Shown: positions 6,475 to 14,816 of the stretch, piece by piece
Layout of the letters: each line of letters starts with the position of its first letter
Position numbering within the stretch: position 1 is the first letter of the stretch
From: UBA7434 sp042090785
Lineage (GTDB): Bacteria; Pseudomonadota; Gammaproteobacteria; Pseudomonadales; UBA7434
Direction: 5' to 3'
Assembly: GCA_042090785.1 (NCBI GenBank)
Contig: JBELIP010000001.1
Location: forward strand, 248,001 to 312,000
DNA length: 64,000 bases
Position numbers and translations under genes: made by a program
Notes under the pieces: generated by a model
Database searches by the model: none
What the model saw: only the letters and a program-made list of their open reading frames with translations
Told to the model about the DNA's origin: nothing

Positions 6475-8655
6475 ATGCATTCCAATAAACCTCCAGCACA
6501 CGTTAGCCAAAAACCGGTGAGCCACTCTAATCCAGAACCGGTGAGTCTCTCTAATCCAAAACCGGTGAGCCTCTCTAATCCAGAACCGGTGAGCCTCTCA
6601 ACATTAAAAGGCATTGGCCCTGCCATGGCCAATAAATTAAATGCTATTGGTATTAGCTCGGCCATGGACTTGCTGTTTCATTTGCCACTGCGCTACCAAG
6701 ATCGTACCAAGGTGCAAGCTATTGGTAGTATCCGTAGTGGTTACTCGGCAGTGGTTGAAGGCGAAATACGTGCCTGCGATATTGTCTTTGGTAAGCGTCG
6801 TAGCTTGCTATGCAAAATTCAAGATGGCACTGGCGTTATGACGCTGCGTTTTTTCCATTTTTCTGCCGCGCAAAAAAAAGGGTTAGTTGTTGGCCAGATG
6901 ATTCGCTGCTTTGGCGAAGCGAGCTTAGTGCGCGGCGGCATAGAATTAATTCATCCAGAATATCAATTAATATTGCCCAACCAGCCTTTACCAACCGCTG
7001 AGTATTTAACCGCCGTTTACCCAAGCACCGATGGTATTAGCCAAGTACGTTGGCGCAATTATATTAAAGCTGCATTTGAGGTGCTGGACGAAACCAGCAT
7101 TCCTAATTTACTCAGCAGCAAACATCTAGCACTCTTTGATAATAAGAGTTTTACCGATTTATATTCCACCTTAAAACTACTGCACTTTCCACCGCCAACA
7201 ATTGACCTTGCTCTTTTCTCCGAAGGCATGCATCCGCTGCAAAGACGCTTAGCATTTGAAGAATTAGTGGCTCAACGTATTTCTCATTTAATTTTAAGAA
7301 AAAATAGCCTGCAAGAAAGTGCTATTGCAGTCAGCGAAGATTCTCGGTTAGAGCAGCAATTTTTAAATCAATTACCCTTCAATTTAACGGCGGCACAAGA
7401 AAAAGTATTAACGGAAATAAAAGGTGATATTTCTCGCCCCTGCCCAATGTTACGCTTATTACAAGGTGATGTAGGGTCGGGAAAAACAATCGTTGCCGCA
7501 CTTGCTGCTTTGCAATTTATTCAACAAGGTCAGCAAGTCGTATTAATGGCGCCAACCGAAATACTTGCCGAACAACATCTGTATACTTTTCAAGAATGGT
7601 TTAGCGAACTTTCTATTTCGGTTAACTTATTGGTAAGCAAATTGCCTGCTGCCGAAAAGCGTCAACGGCTAGCTGACATTGCTTCTGGTGTAACCCAGCT
7701 GGTCATTGGCACGCATGCGCTTATTCAAGATAAAGTAGCCTATCAAGACCTCGGCTTTATTATTATTGATGAACAACATCGCTTTGGTGTCGATCAGCGC
7801 CGCGCACTTAAAAATAAACGCAACGATTTACATAGCGTGCATCAACTCGTTATGACAGCTACACCCATTCCTAGAACCTTAGCCATGACGTTTTACGCCG
7901 ACCTCGATTATTCTGTTATTGATGAGCTACCACCAGGGCGCACCCCAATAGAAACTGTTGCACTGAGTAACGACAAACGCTTAGACGTAATTGAAAGCGT
8001 TAGCAACGCTTGCCAACAAGGCCGACAAGTTTATTGGATTTGCACCTTAATTGAAGATTCTGAAACCCTACAATGCCAAGCCGCCGAAACCACAGCATCA
8101 GAACTTGCAGCGCTGTTGCCTAACGTAAATGTTGGCTTGGTGCATGGCCGCTTAAAGAGCCCAGAAAAGCAAACCGTTATGTCGCATTTTAATAGTGGTG
8201 ACATTCAGCTTTTAGTTGCCACAACGGTTGTTGAGGTTGGTGTTAATGTGCCTAACGCAAGCTTAATGATTATTGAAAACCCTGAACGATTAGGTTTGTC
8301 GCAGCTCCATCAATTACGTGGCCGTGTTGGGCGCGGCAGCATTAAAAGCCATTGCGTTTTAATGTATCAAAAACCACTGTCGAAAAACGGTAAGCAGCGT
8401 ATTGAAATTATGCGCATGACGAATGACGGATTCAAATTAGCAGAAAAAGATTTGCAAATGCGCGGCCCTGGTCAGGTACTCGGAACGCAACAATCTGGCG
8501 CCGCTGTTTTTCGCATCGCCGACTTAGAACGCGATGCCGATATGATTGACGCTGTCGTCCAAGCGTCTAATTCACTCTGTAATAGCAGCCCCGATGTTGC
8601 CGATGGATTAATAAAACGTTGGTGTCCGTTGGCTGTAAACTATATTGATGTTTAA
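6475..8655 (+). CDS. recG: ATP-dependent DNA helicase RecG
   Basis: RecG remodels stalled replication forks and Holliday junctions. Helicase motifs are complete: Walker A GDVGSGKT (331-338), DEQH near 432-435, TATPIPRTLAMT, and QLRGRVGRG near the C-terminal lobe. The N-terminal wedge/OB region follows TLKGIGPAMANKL. From the ATG at 6475 the protein has 727 residues, about 35 more than E. coli RecG. The excess is a low-complexity N-terminal tail built of eight-residue repeats of the type NPEPVSLS. An in-frame TTG lies further upstream at 6418 but would add only a basic, unrelated stretch. recG converges with polA with a 12-bp gap. Confidence 0.95.
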   Translation: MHSNKPPAHVSQKPVSHSNPEPVSLSNPKPVSLSNPEPVSLSTLKGIGPAMANKLNAIGISSAMDLLFHLPLRYQDRTKVQAIGSIRSGYSAVVEGEIRACDIVFGKRRSLLCKIQDGTGVMTLRFFHFSAAQKKGLVVGQMIRCFGEASLVRGGIELIHPEYQLILPNQPLPTAEYLTAVYPSTDGISQVRWRNYIKAAFEVLDETSIPNLLSSKHLALFDNKSFTDLYSTLKLLHFPPPTIDLALFSEGMHPLQRRLAFEELVAQRISHLILRKNSLQESAIAVSEDSRLEQQFLNQLPFNLTAAQEKVLTEIKGDISRPCPMLRLLQGDVGSGKTIVAALAALQFIQQGQQVVLMAPTEILAEQHLYTFQEWFSELSISVNLLVSKLPAAEKRQRLADIASGVTQLVIGTHALIQDKVAYQDLGFIIIDEQHRFGVDQRRALKNKRNDLHSVHQLVMTATPIPRTLAMTFYADLDYSVIDELPPGRTPIETVALSNDKRLDVIESVSNACQQGRQVYWICTLIEDSETLQCQAAETTASELAALLPNVNVGLVHGRLKSPEKQTVMSHFNSGDIQLLVATTVVEVGVNVPNASLMIIENPERLGLSQLHQLRGRVGRGSIKSHCVLMYQKPLSKNGKQRIEIMRMTNDGFKLAEKDLQMRGPGQVLGTQQSGAAVFRIADLERDADMIDAVVQASNSLCNSSPDVADGLIKRWCPLAVNYIDV
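6514..6609. repeat. Four 24-bp tandem repeats in the recG N-terminus
   Basis: Units begin at 6514, 6538, 6562 and 6586, each opening with CCGGTGAG and followed by a CTCTAATCCA-type segment; the fourth diverges in its second half. They encode an eight-residue repeat (PVSHSNPE, PVSLSNPK, PVSLSNPE, PVSLSTLK). The first three units are nearly identical at DNA level, which points to recent duplication. Confidence 0.9.
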
Positions 8656-8667
8656 GCCACTTACTGC

Positions 8668-11442
8668 CTAATGTGCCTCATCCCAATTATCCCCTACTCC
8701 AATATCAACCACTAATGGTATGGCCAGCTCAGCGGCATTTTCCATTAAGCGATTAATATTTTCTTTAGCGTAATCAAGATCTTTTGTTGGCACCTCAAAG
8801 ACTAATTCATCGTGCACTTGCATAATCATTTTTATTGATGAATGTTCTTTTAACCATGTATTTACATTTAACATGGCAATTTTAATAATATCAGCAGCCG
8901 TTCCCTGCATTGGCGCGTTAATTGCCGTGCGCTCTGCCGCTTGGCGACGCATACCATTACTGCTATTAATTTCTGGCAAATGTAACCGACGACCAAATAG
9001 GGTTTCTACATATCCCATTTCATACGCCGATGCTCGCGTATTGTCCATATAAGATAAAACGCCTGGGTAGCGCTCAAAATATCTTTCAATATAATTTTGC
9101 GCATCATGCCGCCCAATATCTAACTGCTTAGCTAAGCCGAATGCCGACATGCCATAAATTAATCCAAAGTTAATTGCCTTAGCTTTTCGGCGCTGCTCTT
9201 GACTCACTTCTGCAAGGTTTACCGAAAATACTTCTGCTGCCGTAGCTTTGTGAACATCTAAGCCTTCATTAAAAGCGTCAAGCAATCCTTTATCGCCAGA
9301 CAAATGCGCCATAATACGCAATTCAATTTGCGAGTAATCGGCGGCCAGCACCGAACAGCCTGGCGATGCAATAAATGCCTGTCTGACCCGTCGACCTTCG
9401 GCAGTACGAATAGGAATATTTTGTAAGTTAGGATCTGATGATGATAGTCGGCCGGTTGCTGTTACCGCCTGATGATAAGAAGTATGCACCCTACCCGTCT
9501 TTGCATTTATCTGCTCAGGCAAACGATCAGTGTAAGTAGATTTTAATTTACTTAAACCGCGATATTCCATAATGACTTTTGGCAGCGGGTAATTTAACGC
9601 TAGCTCTTGCAAAATAGGCTCAGCAGTTGATGGCTGTCCTTTTGGCGTTTTCTTTATAACCGGTAGTTTTAATTTCTCAAACAAAATAGTTTGCAGTTGT
9701 TTTGGCGAGCCTAAATTAAATTCTTCTTCGGCTAAGGCATAGGCCTCTTGGGCAAGCGCCTCTAAACGAAGTCCAATTTCATTACTTTGCTTTAATAATA
9801 AATCACCTTCAATTAATGCGCCGTTCTGCTCAATATCACAAATCACATCGAGTAGGGGTAATTCAATATCGCGGTAAAGTTTTTCTAATGGCGCAATGGC
9901 CGCTAACTCTTTGCTTAATACTTCGTGCAAGCGCAAGGTAATATCGGCATCTTCGGCTGCGTACGGACCTGCTATGTCTAAATCTACTTGGTCAAAAGTA
10001 ATTTGTTTAGCGCCCTTGCCTGCAACCTCTTCGTACTTAGTTGTACTTTCGTCTAAATAGTTGCTCGCTAATGTATCCATATCATGTCGCGAACGAGTGG
10101 AATTCAGCACGTAAGACATCAACATGGTGTCATCCGCTATGCCTTGTAAATCAATGCCATGATTAGTCATAACGTGTCGGTCGTATTTAAGGTTTTGACC
10201 CACTTTTTTTACAGCAGGATTTTCTAATAACGGTTTTAACGCACCTAATACTTCTTCTTCACTTAATTGCTCGGGCGCGTTTTCGTAATTATGTGCAAAC
10301 GGAATATAAGCAGCCGAGCCTGCCGCTACACTGACTGACACCCCCACTACGCGCGCATCCATATAATTTAAACTGGTTGTCTCGGTATCAAAGGCAAAAC
10401 AATCACTGGCTGCAAGCGTTTTTATCCATATACCTAAACGCTTTTTATCTAACACTGTTTCATAGTGGCGAGCCACGGCCGGCTTCGATGTATCGGTTGT
10501 TTTAGGTACCGAACCACTTTCGCCTAAATCTGCAACGGCTTGCGATGGTGCATTTCCACCGGCGGTTTGTGCAGCCCAAGATTTAAATTCATATTCATTG
10601 AATAAGGTATTCAATGTTTCAACATCGGGCGCGGAACTTAACTCGCCGTTATAAAGCGCCTCGGCGCTAACCGCTAACTCAACATCTAATTTTATTGTTG
10701 CTAATGTATAAGACAGTCGCGCTTCTGCCTCATGGGCAGCTAATTTTTCGGCCATTTTTTTTGCGCCGCGCACGGGCACATCGGCAACCTGCTCTAATTT
10801 ATTATAGATATCATTAATACTACCCAGCGTTTGAATTAAGCCTAATGCGGTTTTTTCGCCAACCCCTGGTACGCCGGGAATGTTGTCAACTTTATCACCC
10901 ATTAGGGCGAGGTAATCAATAATATACTCGGCGGGGATACCAAATTTATCGATAACACCTTGAGCGTCCATCGATACTTCTGTCATGGTATTGACCAATG
11001 AGACATGCTCATTAACCAGCTGGGCCATATCTTTGTCGCCGGTGGAAATGACCACTGGTATCGATTTTTGCGTTGCCTGCTCGGCAAGCGTACCAATAAC
11101 ATCGTCGGCTTCTACGCCTTCAACAACCAGCAACGGTAAACCCATGGCTTCAACAATTTGATGAATAGGTGTTACTTGTGGTCGAAGGTCATCAGGCATC
11201 GCTGCTCTGTTCGCTTTATATTCGGCAAAAATGTCATCTCTAAAGGTTTTGCCTTTAGCGTCAAATATCACCGTTATAACGCTGCTAGGATAAACTTTTT
11301 GCAACCGCTTAAGCATGTTAATAACGCCTTTAATGGCGCCTGTTGGCTGGCCTTTAGAGGTCATTAGCGGCGGTAACGCATGAAATGCGCGATAAAGGTA
11401 AGAAGAGCCGTCGACCAGTACAAGTGGTTGATTTGCAGCCAT
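8668..11442 (-). CDS. polA: DNA polymerase I
   Basis: Pol I fills gaps, removes RNA primers and does repair synthesis. At 924 residues it is full length (E. coli 928) with all three domains. The 5'-nuclease is at about 1-300 (VDGSSYLYRAFHALP, GDKVDNIPGVPGVG). The 3'-5' exonuclease is at about 330-520, with its DTETT motif. The polymerase palm carries motif A DYSQIELRIMAH (Asp near 702), the finger motif RRKAKAINFGLIYG, and motif C VHDE near 876-879. Catalytic acidic residues are intact. It ends 12 bp from the convergent recG. The 537 bp upstream is noncoding and contains DnaA boxes. Confidence 0.97.
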   Translation of the reverse strand: MAANQPLVLVDGSSYLYRAFHALPPLMTSKGQPTGAIKGVINMLKRLQKVYPSSVITVIFDAKGKTFRDDIFAEYKANRAAMPDDLRPQVTPIHQIVEAMGLPLLVVEGVEADDVIGTLAEQATQKSIPVVISTGDKDMAQLVNEHVSLVNTMTEVSMDAQGVIDKFGIPAEYIIDYLALMGDKVDNIPGVPGVGEKTALGLIQTLGSINDIYNKLEQVADVPVRGAKKMAEKLAAHEAEARLSYTLATIKLDVELAVSAEALYNGELSSAPDVETLNTLFNEYEFKSWAAQTAGGNAPSQAVADLGESGSVPKTTDTSKPAVARHYETVLDKKRLGIWIKTLAASDCFAFDTETTSLNYMDARVVGVSVSVAAGSAAYIPFAHNYENAPEQLSEEEVLGALKPLLENPAVKKVGQNLKYDRHVMTNHGIDLQGIADDTMLMSYVLNSTRSRHDMDTLASNYLDESTTKYEEVAGKGAKQITFDQVDLDIAGPYAAEDADITLRLHEVLSKELAAIAPLEKLYRDIELPLLDVICDIEQNGALIEGDLLLKQSNEIGLRLEALAQEAYALAEEEFNLGSPKQLQTILFEKLKLPVIKKTPKGQPSTAEPILQELALNYPLPKVIMEYRGLSKLKSTYTDRLPEQINAKTGRVHTSYHQAVTATGRLSSSDPNLQNIPIRTAEGRRVRQAFIASPGCSVLAADYSQIELRIMAHLSGDKGLLDAFNEGLDVHKATAAEVFSVNLAEVSQEQRRKAKAINFGLIYGMSAFGLAKQLDIGRHDAQNYIERYFERYPGVLSYMDNTRASAYEMGYVETLFGRRLHLPEINSSNGMRRQAAERTAINAPMQGTAADIIKIAMLNVNTWLKEHSSIKMIMQVHDELVFEVPTKDLDYAKENINRLMENAAELAIPLVVDIGVGDNWDEAH

Positions 11443-11815
11443 GAGATGTATTGCACCTGTTTAATTGTATTAAGCTTGATATGTGTGGCCATTAGCACGA
11501 GTCAATAGCGCTAACCTGCGGGCGAGCAGCTTATCACAGCTAGACGCGGGGCTTAATGCGCACTGAATTAAATACTTTGCGTCGAACAACCATTAACCAC
11601 CATTGCCCTTTAACATCGTTTAAATCATCTCATCATAATGCGCTGCCGGCTTGATCATTAATTATTCGTCTGTTTAATCAATTTGTCACACAATGTGAAC
11701 CTTTTGGTAACACTTCCCGTATAAAGTTATCCTCAGCGTATTAAATAAAGTTGTTTCAACAACCTATGCGCGCATTTAAAGAAAGAACCGAAGCTGTATC
11801 TCATTAAATATGCAA

Positions 11816-11824
11816 TTATTCACA
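11816..11824 (+). promoter_or_regulatory. DnaA box (TTATTCACA)
   Basis: This is an exact match to the TTATNCACA consensus in the noncoding region upstream of the gene at 11980. It lies 39 bp before a second exact box. Confidence 0.5.
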
Positions 11825-11862
11825 CAATAATTGAGCTGTTTTTTGATTCTGAACTGGCAATT

Positions 11863-11871
11863 TTATCCACA
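11863..11871 (+). promoter_or_regulatory. DnaA box (TTATCCACA)
   Basis: This exactly matches the strong E. coli R1-type DnaA box and lies 109 bp before the ATG at 11980. It is followed by the inverted repeat TGTTAC-TCTAT-GTAACA (11874-11890), which could be an operator. Confidence 0.55.
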
Positions 11872-11979
11872 GGTGTTACTCTATGTAACATAGAAAAAAA
11901 CATGTAAACCCAACAAATTAATCACCGCGTTTTAAAGCCAAAAGCCTACAAAACGCACACAACGAAAGGAGTAAACAGT

Positions 11980-12297
11980 ATGAAAAACCTAGCTTACTCC
12001 GCCATTTCGTATGTAGCGGCAGCCCTGCTCCTATCAGGACAGGTATTCGCCAGCCCAGCCGACTTGAGTGGAGCAACCAACACTGATGCAAGTGCATATC
12101 ACGATGAAGCGAAACATAGCTTTTATTTGGCACTGAATCGTTACCCGGTCGCATTACCGCCAATGGCACCCGAACAGTTATTGTCGGGAGCGGCTGTACA
12201 AAACAGACAAAGCGAGGCTTATATTGATGGCCTGCAAAAAGAGTTACGCGATCAACTAGATTCCATCATTGATTCGCAAGAAATTTTCACCCAGTAA
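11980..12297 (+). CDS. Small secreted protein of unknown family
   Basis: This 105-residue protein has a good Shine-Dalgarno sequence (AAAGGAG at 11965-11971) 8 nt before its ATG. The signal peptide is typical: MKNLAYSAISYVAAALLLSG, then QVFASP, with likely cleavage after FAS. The mature part is about 80 residues, hydrophilic and without cysteines, and ends in a helical acidic stretch (GLQKELRDQLDSIIDSQEIF). I do not recognise the family. It probably works in the periplasm or outside the cell. Transcription would end at the terminator at 12444-12470, beyond the scaffold gap, so a further short gene could be hidden in the gap. The upstream region carries DnaA boxes. Confidence 0.75.
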   Translation: MKNLAYSAISYVAAALLLSGQVFASPADLSGATNTDASAYHDEAKHSFYLALNRYPVALPPMAPEQLLSGAAVQNRQSEAYIDGLQKELRDQLDSIIDSQEIFTQ

Positions 12298-12323
12298 GTT
12301 GTTTTTTATTGTTAGTTGTTATT

Positions 12324-12423
12324 NNNNNNNNNNNNNNNNNNNNNNNNNNNNNNNNNNNNNNNNNNNNNNNNNNNNNNNNNNNNNNNNNNNNNNNNNNNNN
12401 NNNNNNNNNNNNNNNNNNNNNNN
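12324..12423. other. Assembly gap of exactly 100 N
   Basis: The run of N is exactly 100 long, the usual placeholder for a gap of unknown size. It lies 26 bp after the stop of the secreted-protein gene and before its likely terminator. The true sequence may be shorter or much longer, and translations across it are meaningless. Confidence 0.98.
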
Positions 12424-12443
12424 TATTTTTATATCCTCCTCGT

Positions 12444-12470
12444 ACAGGCTCCTCGGAGCCTGTTTTTTTT
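12444..12470 (+). terminator. Rho-independent terminator
   Basis: An eight-bp perfect stem, ACAGGCTC (12444-12451) and GAGCCTGT (12456-12463), closes a CTCG loop and runs into eight T. The T tract is on the + strand, so it ends transcripts coming from 11980 and across the gap. On the - strand no T run follows, so it would not be an efficient terminator for the nuclease gene at 12522. Confidence 0.88.
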
Positions 12471-12521
12471 GTCCTAAGCTTATCACTCAACACATTAGCT
12501 CCTTACTCCCGTCACTTCTCA

Positions 12522-12995
12522 CTAGCGGCAATAACCAAAAAAGCCCTTAGTAAAGTAACAATACTCTTTCGCGGTTCCGCCTTTTATCATCCACTCATTA
12601 ATATCCACTGCAGGCGCATTTTTATTCGCCGCTAGAAAACAGTGACCCACAATGCGCCCGTATCGATCATTATCTTTAGTAACACAGCGAAGTCGTTTAC
12701 CTTTTACTTTTTTTGTAAGCGCCTTGCGTGCCGCATGGTAGCCGTCTTCACCACGCTCCGGCGCATCAACACCCCACAATCTTATTTGCCGTTGAGTGCC
12801 GAGCAAATACAAGCTATCGCCATCAATAACATGACGAACCAATGCGGTATGTGTTTCTGCTTTAAAGGCCGGGGCTGATATTTTTTTCTGCTCGGCAGCT
12901 TTATTGGCATATAAGAAAGCAGCGGGAAATAAAAAGACTGAAAAAAATATAAATAGCTGAAGTAAAAAAGTTATGCGAATAAAAGAAGAGGGCAT
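12522..12995 (-). CDS. Thermonuclease-family (staphylococcal-nuclease fold) exported protein
   Basis: This 157-residue protein begins with a hydrophobic export signal (about residues 5-30), then an SNase domain. The family motifs VIDGDSLYL (56-64) and IRLWGVDAPE (71-80) are clear. Residues matching the catalytic trio of staphylococcal nuclease are Arg72, Glu80 and Arg114 (RYGRIVG). It is therefore a plausible calcium-dependent nuclease of the periplasm or cell exterior. The C-terminus has three extra cysteine-containing positions (CR end, CYF, RCV) that might form a disulfide. It follows the SCO-family gene by 3 bp on the same strand and looks like the last gene of the cox cluster, with no evident functional link. 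Confidence 0.85.
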   Translation of the reverse strand: MPSSFIRITFLLQLFIFFSVFLFPAAFLYANKAAEQKKISAPAFKAETHTALVRHVIDGDSLYLLGTQRQIRLWGVDAPERGEDGYHAARKALTKKVKGKRLRCVTKDNDRYGRIVGHCFLAANKNAPAVDINEWMIKGGTAKEYCYFTKGFFGYCR

Positions 12996-12998
12996 CTT

Positions 12999-13670
12999 TT
13001 ATCGATTGTCGGCACGGACCGATTTATAGGTGAGCACCATTCGATCGACATCTAATGGTGGTTTGTAAAAGCCATGGTAGTGGCCTTGCGGATTAATCAA
13101 CGCAACATTTCCGCCATGATCAACAGTGTACTCGCCAGTCTCAGCATCGGTTACCACTTTTTGAAAGGCAACATTCAGTTGCTTAGCCAAACGATGAATC
13201 GATAAAAAATCGCCTGTTACACCAATAAAATCACTATTAAAATATTCAACATAAGGCTTCAATTTTTCTGGCGTATCGCGGACCGGATCTAAGCTTACTA
13301 ATAAAAATTGTGTATCAGCAGCATATTCGGTATCGGCTAATATTTCTGAAACCTGATTAAACTGCGCCAGCGTAGTGGGGCAGATGTCAGGGCAATGAGT
13401 AAAACCAAAAAACACTAACGTCCATTTATCAGCAAAACGCGTTTTGGTAAAAGGCTGTTGGTTTTGATCAATTAAGGAGAGGGGGCTTATTTCTCTTGGC
13501 ACCGAAAACATAACCGCGCCGTTGGCGACCATTTCTTTTGGGCTAAGAATACGCTCTTGCGATATACGATTTACAAATAAAGCCAACACCACCACAATAA
13601 AAATGATAATGCCTGCAATCGTATTGCGGATGCCGTTTTGACGATCGCTATGGCTAATGTTATCGCTCAC
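12999..13670 (-). CDS. SCO1/SenC copper chaperone for cytochrome c oxidase
   Basis: SCO proteins deliver copper to, or reduce, the CuA site of cytochrome c oxidase subunit II. This 223-residue protein has one N-terminal membrane anchor (about 15-34) and a periplasmic thioredoxin fold with copper ligands Cys93 and Cys97 (THCPDICP) and His185 (YTVDHGGN). All three expected ligands are present. Translation starts at GTG (13670). It lies downstream of ctaB with a 110-bp gap, in the order known from Pseudomonas (ctaA, ctaB, senC). Confidence 0.93.
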   Translation of the reverse strand: MSDNISHSDRQNGIRNTIAGIIIFIVVVLALFVNRISQERILSPKEMVANGAVMFSVPREISPLSLIDQNQQPFTKTRFADKWTLVFFGFTHCPDICPTTLAQFNQVSEILADTEYAADTQFLLVSLDPVRDTPEKLKPYVEYFNSDFIGVTGDFLSIHRLAKQLNVAFQKVVTDAETGEYTVDHGGNVALINPQGHYHGFYKPPLDVDRMVLTYKSVRADNR

Positions 13671-13780
13671 GGTAAAGCTCCATTTAAAAAATAATAGCAG
13701 TTAAGTGCAAAATAGGCGTTAAATGTCGCCATAACGAACTAACGATTACGCTAGGATAAAGCAACAAAACGTATACGCAT

Positions 13781-14755
13781 TTATTCAGCAGCAGTAAGAG
13801 GCTCTGGCACAACCTGTAATTCCATCGCGGCTTGTTCGGGTGCTATGCGCGTATCTAATGGATAAACATAGTGGTCGGCTATCATAATAACAAACAACGC
13901 CATTAAATAAATAATCGAGTATTTAAAGGTTTCCATGGGTGCGTCAGGATTTTTATTAATCACCATGACAATGGCCCAATATAAAAAGCCAATACCTAAT
14001 ATGACGGCCCCCAATAAATATAAAAGCCCAAACATTTTAGTTACAAACGGCAATAAAGTGACAACAAACATAATGATGGTATAAAGCAAAATATGCAGCC
14101 GCGTATATTTGTCACCATGGGTCACCGGCAGCATAGGAATACCGACTTTCGCATAATCCTCTTTGCGATGAATTGCTAGTGCCCAAAAATGTGGAGGCGT
14201 CCAAGCAAAAATAATTAAAACCAATAACAGTGCATAGCCATGCACCTCATTGGTTACTGCTGTCCAACCTAATAGCGGCGGCGCTGCACCCGCCAAACCA
14301 CCAATAACAATATTTTGTGGTGTGGCACGTTTTAAAAAACAGGTATAAATAAGTGCATAGCCAATAGAAGAGCCTAAGGTTAACCAAGCGGTTAGCGGAT
14401 TAACAAACACCATTAGCATCCAAAAACCGCCAATCCCCATTACCGCACTAAAAATTAATGCATGCGCATCACTTAAACGGCCTTGAGCAACCGGTCGATT
14501 TTTAGTGCGCGCCATTAATATATCAATTTTTTTATCCACCACATGATTGATAACGGCTGACGAAGCGGCGCACAAACCAATACCCACATTGCCGATAATA
14601 AGAATATCTAAAGGCACCATGCCTGGCACCGCTAAAAACATACCTACGACGGCAGTTAAAATCATTAACGCAACAACATTCGGCTTGCAGAGCTCTAAGT
14701 AATCACGCCATAAAGGCTTAATAGCGGGTTCATTTAATGCTTCGGGGTTTGTCAT
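13781..14755 (-). CDS. ctaB: Protoheme IX farnesyltransferase (heme O synthase)
   Basis: CtaB/CyoE transfers a farnesyl group to heme B, making heme O, the precursor of heme A for the aa3 oxidase. The UbiA-type prenyl-diphosphate site is present at about 70-88 (NHVVDKKIDILMARTKNRP). About nine hydrophobic segments span the protein, and the second conserved loop includes the HFWALAIHRKEDY stretch. Length is 324 residues, slightly above the usual 295-310 because of a C-terminal extension. It follows ctaA (61-bp gap), which would use its product. Confidence 0.95.
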   Translation of the reverse strand: MTNPEALNEPAIKPLWRDYLELCKPNVVALMILTAVVGMFLAVPGMVPLDILIIGNVGIGLCAASSAVINHVVDKKIDILMARTKNRPVAQGRLSDAHALIFSAVMGIGGFWMLMVFVNPLTAWLTLGSSIGYALIYTCFLKRATPQNIVIGGLAGAAPPLLGWTAVTNEVHGYALLLVLIIFAWTPPHFWALAIHRKEDYAKVGIPMLPVTHGDKYTRLHILLYTIIMFVVTLLPFVTKMFGLLYLLGAVILGIGFLYWAIVMVINKNPDAPMETFKYSIIYLMALFVIMIADHYVYPLDTRIAPEQAAMELQVVPEPLTAAE

Positions 14756-14816
14756 TTTAAATTATTTCCAATCCCGTCAAGCTCAACGTTCGCGGGAAGT
14801 TTATAGCTATAAATAC

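Larger units (their letters stand above)
11443..11979. other. Noncoding region between polA and a small secreted-protein gene
   Basis: This 537-bp divergent spacer must hold the polA promoter (- strand) and the promoter of the gene at 11980. I see no RNA gene. Visible elements are two exact TTATNCACA boxes (11816 and 11863), a one-mismatch box TTATCCTCA (11727), a 13-bp palindrome TCACACAATGTGA (11686-11698), and an inverted repeat TGTTAC-N5-GTAACA (11874-11890) directly after the second exact box. The right half is AT-rich. Confidence 0.7.

Noticed and set aside
12269..12635. Open frames that run through the N gap
   Set aside because: They exist only because N codons are not counted as stops; neither end resembles a known protein.
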